The notes beneath the pieces are model-generated. The model was given only the letters and a program-made list of their open reading frames with translations. It was not told where the DNA came from and did no database searches. From positions 199,876-263,875 of the forward strand of contig PLMA01000067.1 of the NCBI GenBank assembly GCA_003141455.1: 64,000 bases of DNA, given 5' to 3'. This stretch comes from Chloroflexota bacterium. GTDB taxonomy: Bacteria > Chloroflexota > Limnocylindria > Limnocylindrales > CSP1-4. Made by a program: the position numbers and the translations under genes. Positions within the stretch are counted from its first letter, which is position 1; the number at the start of each line of letters is the position of its first letter. Shown piece after piece: positions 59,878 through 64,000 of this stretch.

Positions 59878-61170
59878 CTAGTAGGACCGACGGCCTCCGC
59901 GCACCGCCTCCAGGCGCTTCGCTCGCCGCTTGTCGTCCCAGAGCTGCCACACCACGAGGAGCGGACTGGCGTTGAAGATCGACGAGTATGTGCCGGAGAC
60001 GATCCCGATCAGGAGCGCCAGAACGAAGTTGTGGATGGACGCGCCCGAGAAGAGCAGCAGCGCCGTGAGGGTGATTACGACCGTCAGGCTCGTGTTGATC
60101 GACCGACCGAAGGTCTGCAGGATCGAATGGTTGACGATCTGATCAAAGGCCTCGCCGGCGTGGCGTGCTTTGTTCTCGCGAATCCGGTCGTACACCACGA
60201 TCGTGTCGTGCACGCTGAAGCCGATCACCGTCAGCACGGCCGTGACGAACAAGGCGTCTATCTGGGTGCCGAAGAGTGTGCCCAGGATGGCGAAGATCCC
60301 GACGACCACGATGACGTCGTGGAGGAGGGCCACAAGGGCGGTCGCGCCGAACTTGATGCTCTGGAACCGGATGCCGATCCAGATCAGGATGCCCAACGAG
60401 CCGAGCAGGATGAGCAGGATGGCCTGCTGAATCAGCTGGGCACTGACGATTGGGCCGACCGTGCTCTGCAGGCCGGTGCAAGCGATGGGACCGAGCTTCG
60501 AATCGGCCTGAAGCGCCGTGGCGATCTCGGCAAGCTTCCCGGCCGTGGGCAAGTGCAGGGTGCACCCCTGGCCGGCCTGATCGACGCTGTTGGGAGTGGC
60601 CGTCGGTGCGGCGGAGGGACTGGCCGAGGCACTCGGACTCGCGCTCGGAGCCGTTGAGGCGCTGGCGCTGGGGGCGGCGGAAGGACCGACCGAGGCACTT
60701 GCGCTGGCAGCTGCGCCAGGAGCCGCACTCGCACTCGGAGCCGTTGACGCGCTCGCGCTTGGGCCGGCGCTGGTGCTAGGAGCCGCACTCGTGCTCGCGC
60801 CGGCACTCGCGGACGCGGAAGCGCTGGCGCCTGCGGACGCGCTCGGCGCAGCCGTGAGCACCGGCTGCGGAGTCGGAGGCGGAAGCAGATCCGCCCGCTT
60901 GGTGCGGATCGTGATGTTGTGGACGGAGTCCTCGCTGACCTCGGCGTCTGTCACGCCTTTCTGGACGAGGATGGTCCTGACTTCGTCGAGCGAGGCGTTC
61001 GGGTTCTTGAACTGGAACTGCCAGACCGTGCCGCCGGTGTAGTCGACGGAAAACTGCAGGCCGGCCTTGCCGTTGGTGGCCGGCGTCAGGAGAATGAAGA
61101 TCAGGCCGGGTACGACGATAAGGCCCGAGAAAAGGAAGAACCAGTTCCTCTTGCCGATGACGTCAAACAC
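59878..61170 (-). CDS. secF: protein translocase subunit SecF with long Ala/Ser/Pro insertion
   Basis: SecD partner that uses the proton-motive force to drive late steps of export. The 430-residue protein has TM1 (about 11-30), the family signature VDYTGGTVWQF (42-52), a periplasmic domain, then five C-terminal helices with IGFSVHDTIVVYDRIRENK and SINTSLTVVITL. Inside the periplasmic domain about 98 residues (97-194) are almost only Ala, Ser, Pro, Gly and Thr; SecF is normally about 300 residues. Two Cys (203, 231) follow the insertion. The ATG overlaps the secD stop by eight bases. Confidence 0.95.
   Translation of the reverse strand: MFDVIGKRNWFFLFSGLIVVPGLIFILLTPATNGKAGLQFSVDYTGGTVWQFQFKNPNASLDEVRTILVQKGVTDAEVSEDSVHNITIRTKRADLLPPPTPQPVLTAAPSASAGASASASASAGASTSAAPSTSAGPSASASTAPSASAAPGAAASASASVGPSAAPSASASTAPSASPSASASPSAAPTATPNSVDQAGQGCTLHLPTAGKLAEIATALQADSKLGPIACTGLQSTVGPIVSAQLIQQAILLILLGSLGILIWIGIRFQSIKFGATALVALLHDVIVVVGIFAILGTLFGTQIDALFVTAVLTVIGFSVHDTIVVYDRIRENKARHAGEAFDQIVNHSILQTFGRSINTSLTVVITLTALLLFSGASIHNFVLALLIGIVSGTYSSIFNASPLLVVWQLWDDKRRAKRLEAVRGGRRSY
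60589..60882. repeat. low-complexity coding repeat in secF
   Basis: Encodes SecF residues 97-194. Imperfect DNA repeats are visible, for example CTCGGAGCCGTTGAxGCGCT at about 60644 and 60735 (plus strand), and the protein phrase PSASASTAPSAS occurs twice. Confidence 0.85.
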
Positions 61171-62569
61171 GGCTGCGAGCCTCTCGCCGGCCGTACCCGC
61201 GGCCTATCGCCCTTGCCTGGAACTCCTCGTCGGTCACCCCGTAAAGCCAGGCCCGCTGAGCCCATTGCTGGTGGACCACCAGCCGGAGAAGCGTCCGCGA
61301 GACTGTGACGGCGGTGAACATCGACGTTGCCACTCCGATGATCAGAACGAGGGCGAAGCCCTTGATCGTGGACGAGCCGCCGAAGTAGAGGATCGACGCG
61401 GTAATCAGCGAGGAGACGTTCGAGTCGAAGATCGAGTTCCAGGCTCGGTTGAACCCAGCCTCCATCGCCGTGACCAGCGTCTTGCCGGCTCGGAGCTCTT
61501 CTTTGGTGCGCTCGAAGATCAGGATATTGGCGTCAACCGCCATTCCCACCGAGAGCACGAAGCCCGCTATCCCGGCCAGGGTCAGCGTCACGGGAATGAT
61601 TCGGAAGACCGCCAGGACCGCGATTCCGTAGTACGTGAGCGCCAATCCGGCCACCAGGCCTGGCAGCCTGTAGTAGACGAGCATGAAGATCAGCACGAGG
61701 CCGATGCCGATCGCTCCGGCGAAGAGAGTCTGGTTCAGGAAGGACTTGCCGAGGGTGGCAGGGATGTCCTGGCTGCTCTCCTCCTCAACCGGATACGGCA
61801 GGGCGCCGTACTGGAGAATCGTTGCCAGCTGCTTCGCGCTGGCGGGGGTGAAGCTTCCGGTGATCTGGCCCTTGCCACCGGTGATCTGGCTCTTCAGATA
61901 TGGGTGAGAGATGACGTTGCCGTCCAGGACGATGGCGAAGAAGTCGTTGATGTGCGCCCCGGACCAGGTTTCGAAATCGGTCGCCGCCTGCCCCTCGAAG
62001 GCGAAGTTCACCGCCCATGGATTCCCGGCCTGGCCGGTGTCGACCCCAGCGCTGATTGAGCCCAGGTTGAGCTGCGCGCCGGTGAACTGGGCGGGCAGCG
62101 CTGGATCGATCGGAGTCCCTTCGGCCGGCGGAGCCTTAGCGCCGGCGGCGTTGATGGTGCCGTAGGTCTCGGGAGGAAGGAGCACGAACGAGAGCTGCCC
62201 CGTCTTGCCTACCAGGTCCCGGATGGCCTTCGGATCCGTCGCGCCCGGCACCTGCACCAGGATTTCGTTCGATCCCACGGTCTCGACGATCGGCTCGGAG
62301 ACACCCGTAGTGTTGACCCGCTGCTCCATGATCGAGCGGATGACGTCCATCGAACCCGACCCCGGAAAGACCGCGTTGCCCTGGGCATCGACGGTGTGGT
62401 ACTTGATCTCGAAGCCGCCCTGCAAGTCCAGGCCCAGCTTCGTCTCGGGCGTCTGGCCCAGTCCGGCGTCGATCTTGCTTAGGACGGCGAACTTGGCGCC
62501 GGGCATGAAATCGATGTACAAGGCGAGCGCGCCAATGATGAGGATCAGGATCGGAACTAGCTTTCGCAC
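61163..62569 (-). CDS. secD: protein translocase subunit SecD
   Basis: Works with SecF in protein export. The 468-residue protein has TM1 (about 4-22), the signature LGLDLQGGFEIKY (46-58), a periplasmic P1 domain, and five C-terminal helices with GIAGFVLSVGMAVDANILIFERTKEEL. Length is normal for a monoderm-type SecD. The GTG at 62567-62569 is chosen because an extended -10 (TGCTAACAT) ends eight bases before it and no Shine-Dalgarno exists; the frame is open further but crosses the promoter. Confidence 0.95.
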   Translation of the reverse strand: MRKLVPILILIIGALALYIDFMPGAKFAVLSKIDAGLGQTPETKLGLDLQGGFEIKYHTVDAQGNAVFPGSGSMDVIRSIMEQRVNTTGVSEPIVETVGSNEILVQVPGATDPKAIRDLVGKTGQLSFVLLPPETYGTINAAGAKAPPAEGTPIDPALPAQFTGAQLNLGSISAGVDTGQAGNPWAVNFAFEGQAATDFETWSGAHINDFFAIVLDGNVISHPYLKSQITGGKGQITGSFTPASAKQLATILQYGALPYPVEEESSQDIPATLGKSFLNQTLFAGAIGIGLVLIFMLVYYRLPGLVAGLALTYYGIAVLAVFRIIPVTLTLAGIAGFVLSVGMAVDANILIFERTKEELRAGKTLVTAMEAGFNRAWNSIFDSNVSSLITASILYFGGSSTIKGFALVLIIGVATSMFTAVTVSRTLLRLVVHQQWAQRAWLYGVTDEEFQARAIGRGYGRREARSRV

Positions 62570-62577
62570 GAGGTGGG

Positions 62578-62586
62578 ATGTTAGCA
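62578..62586 (-). promoter_or_regulatory. secD-secF promoter, extended -10 TGCTAACAT
   Basis: TGC plus TAACAT on the minus strand, the same hexamer as at secG, eight bases before the secD GTG in the 69-base gap after uvrC. No -35. Confidence 0.6.
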
Positions 62587-62638
62587 GGGATCGGCGCAGC
62601 GGCGCTCGGCCGGACAACGGCCTCGTTGGAGCGCCGTC

Positions 62639-64000
62639 TCAGCCCTCCATGCCGGCCTTGATCCTGGCCGCCAGGGCGGGCCCGATCCCCGGCACGGCCG
62701 CGACCTGCTCCACCGGCGCCTCGCGCACGCGCTTCGCCGATCCGAAGACCCGGAGCAACGCCGCTCGACGTTTGGGGCCCACGCCCGGCAGGTCGTCGAA
62801 GGCGGAGTGGGTGGCCGCCCTGGCCCGCAGGGAGCGGTGATAGGTGATCGCAAATCGGTGCGCCTCGTCCCGGAGCCTCTGCATCAAATAGAGCGCCGGC
62901 GAGGTCGTGGGCAGCAGCACCGGCTCCTTCCGATCCGGCAGGAAGATCTCCTCGCGCTCCTTGGCCAGCCCAACGACCGCCAGATCGTGGTAGCCCAGCT
63001 CGTCGAGTACCTCTTTCGCCGCGGAGAGCTGGCCCTTGCCGCCGTCGATCACGACGAGGTCCGGCAGCCGCCAGCGCAGCTCCTCTTCGTTGCCTTCCTC
63101 GCCGGAGCGGGCGCGTTTGAAGCGGCGACGCAGCACCTCCTGGTGGCTGGCGTAGTCGTTCGCCCCCACTACTTCCCTGATCCGGAACCGGCGATACTCG
63201 CCGGTCCGCGGCCGGCCGTCCTCGAAGACGACCATGCTGCCGACCGACTGCGCGCCCCCGAAGTTGCTGATGTCGTAGCACTCGATCCGGAGGGGCGCGC
63301 CCGGCAGGCCCAGCGCCTCGGCCAGCTCCTCGAGCGCCGCCAGGGTCTTGCCCTGGTCGGCCAGCCAGCGGGCATGCTCGCGCTGCAGGGTTTCGGTGGC
63401 GTTGCGCGTGGCGAGCGCCAGCAGCTCGCGCTTCTCGCCGCGCCGCGGGACGTGGAGATGGACGGCCGCTCCCCGCCGGCCGGCCAGGAATCCTTCCAGA
63501 TCCGCCGCATCCTCCGGAAGCGCGGGCACGAGCACGTCCGGCGGGATGCTCGTGGCGCGCTCGTAGTACTGCTGCACGAAGCCCGCGAGCACGGTGCCGT
63601 CGTCGGTCTCGCGAGGGGCGTCGAGCAGGTACACGTCACGCCCGACCATCTTTCCGCCGCGGACCGCGAATAGCTGCACGGCCGCCTGGGCATCGTGGCG
63701 GGCCAGCCCCAGCACGTCTTCCTCGGTCGCGGCGTGAGCGGCCATCTTCTGCGACTCCATCGTCCGCTCGATGGCCTTCACCTTGTCGCGCAGGGCCGCG
63801 GCGCGTTCGTACTCGGTCGCCTCGGAGGCGGCCTTCATCTGGCGGGTCAGCTCGCGCGCCACGACTTCCTGCCGGCCTTCGAGGAAACGCTCGATCTGCT
63901 CGATCTGGGCCCGGTAGTCGGCTTTCCCGATGTAGCCGACGCATGGCGCCTGGCAGCGCTTGATGTGGTACAGCAGGCAGGGCCGCTCGATCGCCTTGCG
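62639..64000 (-). CDS. uvrC: excinuclease ABC subunit C, 5' end beyond window
   Basis: UvrC, which makes both incisions in nucleotide excision repair. The visible 453 residues lack the start and the first part of the GIY-YIG domain. They open with the family run RPCLLYHIKRCQAPCVGYI, then the UVR/UvrB-contact helix (EYERAAALRDKVKAIE), the RNase H-like domain (CYDISNFGGAQSVGSMVVFEDG ... LVVIDGGKGQLSAA) and paired helix-hairpin-helix motifs (DLPGVGPKRR, AVPGIGPALAARI) at the end. The uvrC-rapZ-yvcK-whiA neighbourhood is conserved, here spread by the sec, recJ and pyrF genes. Confidence 0.97.
   Translation of the reverse strand, partial: RKAIERPCLLYHIKRCQAPCVGYIGKADYRAQIEQIERFLEGRQEVVARELTRQMKAASEATEYERAAALRDKVKAIERTMESQKMAAHAATEEDVLGLARHDAQAAVQLFAVRGGKMVGRDVYLLDAPRETDDGTVLAGFVQQYYERATSIPPDVLVPALPEDAADLEGFLAGRRGAAVHLHVPRRGEKRELLALATRNATETLQREHARWLADQGKTLAALEELAEALGLPGAPLRIECYDISNFGGAQSVGSMVVFEDGRPRTGEYRRFRIREVVGANDYASHQEVLRRRFKRARSGEEGNEEELRWRLPDLVVIDGGKGQLSAAKEVLDELGYHDLAVVGLAKEREEIFLPDRKEPVLLPTTSPALYLMQRLRDEAHRFAITYHRSLRARAATHSAFDDLPGVGPKRRAALLRVFGSAKRVREAPVEQVAAVPGIGPALAARIKAGMEG

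Noticed and set aside
57918..59975. A 685-codon open frame on the plus strand
   Set aside because: Antisense of recJ; composition typical of a shadow frame.

Overview
The window is a dense stretch of bacterial housekeeping chromosome with high G+C content. Almost everything is transcribed leftwards on the minus strand; the only plus-strand genes I can support are rpmB and a 49-residue Flp-type pilin. Gene content points to a Chloroflexota bacterium, possibly Limnocylindria-like: two Asp23 proteins with FakA, WhiA-YvcK-RapZ, LemA-HtpX, SecDF, zinc-type L28, L32 and S18, DUF3352 and a Flp pilin. The phylum call is an inference from gene content and gene order, because no rRNA is present. I see no phage, insertion sequence, CRISPR array or integrated element.

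Read in the direction of transcription, from high to low coordinates, the layout is as follows. uvrC enters from the right edge without its 5' end. Then come secD-secF, recJ, pyrF, rapZ-yvcK-whiA, tpiA-gpmI, secG and a solute-binding protein. Three tRNAs (Leu-CAG, Leu-GAG, Val-UAC), lemA-htpX and five more tRNAs (Phe, Gly, Gln, Cys, Leu-UAA) follow. The pilin gene sits here on the plus strand with a strong intrinsic terminator. Next are rpsF-ssb-rpsR, a cation/proton-type antiporter, ilvE with a membrane glycosyltransferase, ileS-lspA-rluD-gmk-priA, def-fmt and rlmN-rpe-PAP2-dtd. rpmB diverges from Asp23-fakA-recG-rsmD-coaD. The last third holds a coiled-coil protein with DUF177, rpmF-plsX-Asp23-nusB-acpP-rnc-smc-ftsY, ffh-DUF3352-rpsP-khpA-rimM-trmD, rplS-rnhB-yraN and rpsB-tsf-pyrH-frr, with frr running off the left edge.

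Most genes serve one theme: making, maturing and recycling ribosomes, tRNAs and nascent proteins (rpsB, tsf, frr, rimM, trmD, rlmN, def, fmt, ileS, L19, L28, L32, S2, S6, S16, S18). A second group exports proteins and builds membranes (ffh, ftsY, secG, secD, secF, lspA, plsX, acpP, fakA). A third maintains DNA (smc, recG, recJ, priA, uvrC, ssb). Many neighbours overlap by four bases (ATGA or GTGA), which suggests translational coupling.

The interesting material lies in how genes start and in unusual protein segments. Several genes have a -10 hexamer only 6-9 bases before the start codon and no Shine-Dalgarno, which predicts leaderless mRNAs (def, rlmN, rapZ, secD, tpiA). An extended -10 of the form TGTGCTAnnnT recurs. 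At ftsY, lspA, DUF177 and the coiled-coil gene, a good ribosome-binding site faces CTG or ATA instead of ATG, GTG or TTG. SecF and the solute-binding protein carry long low-complexity insertions on the outer face of the membrane. No wholly new multi-gene system is evident to me.
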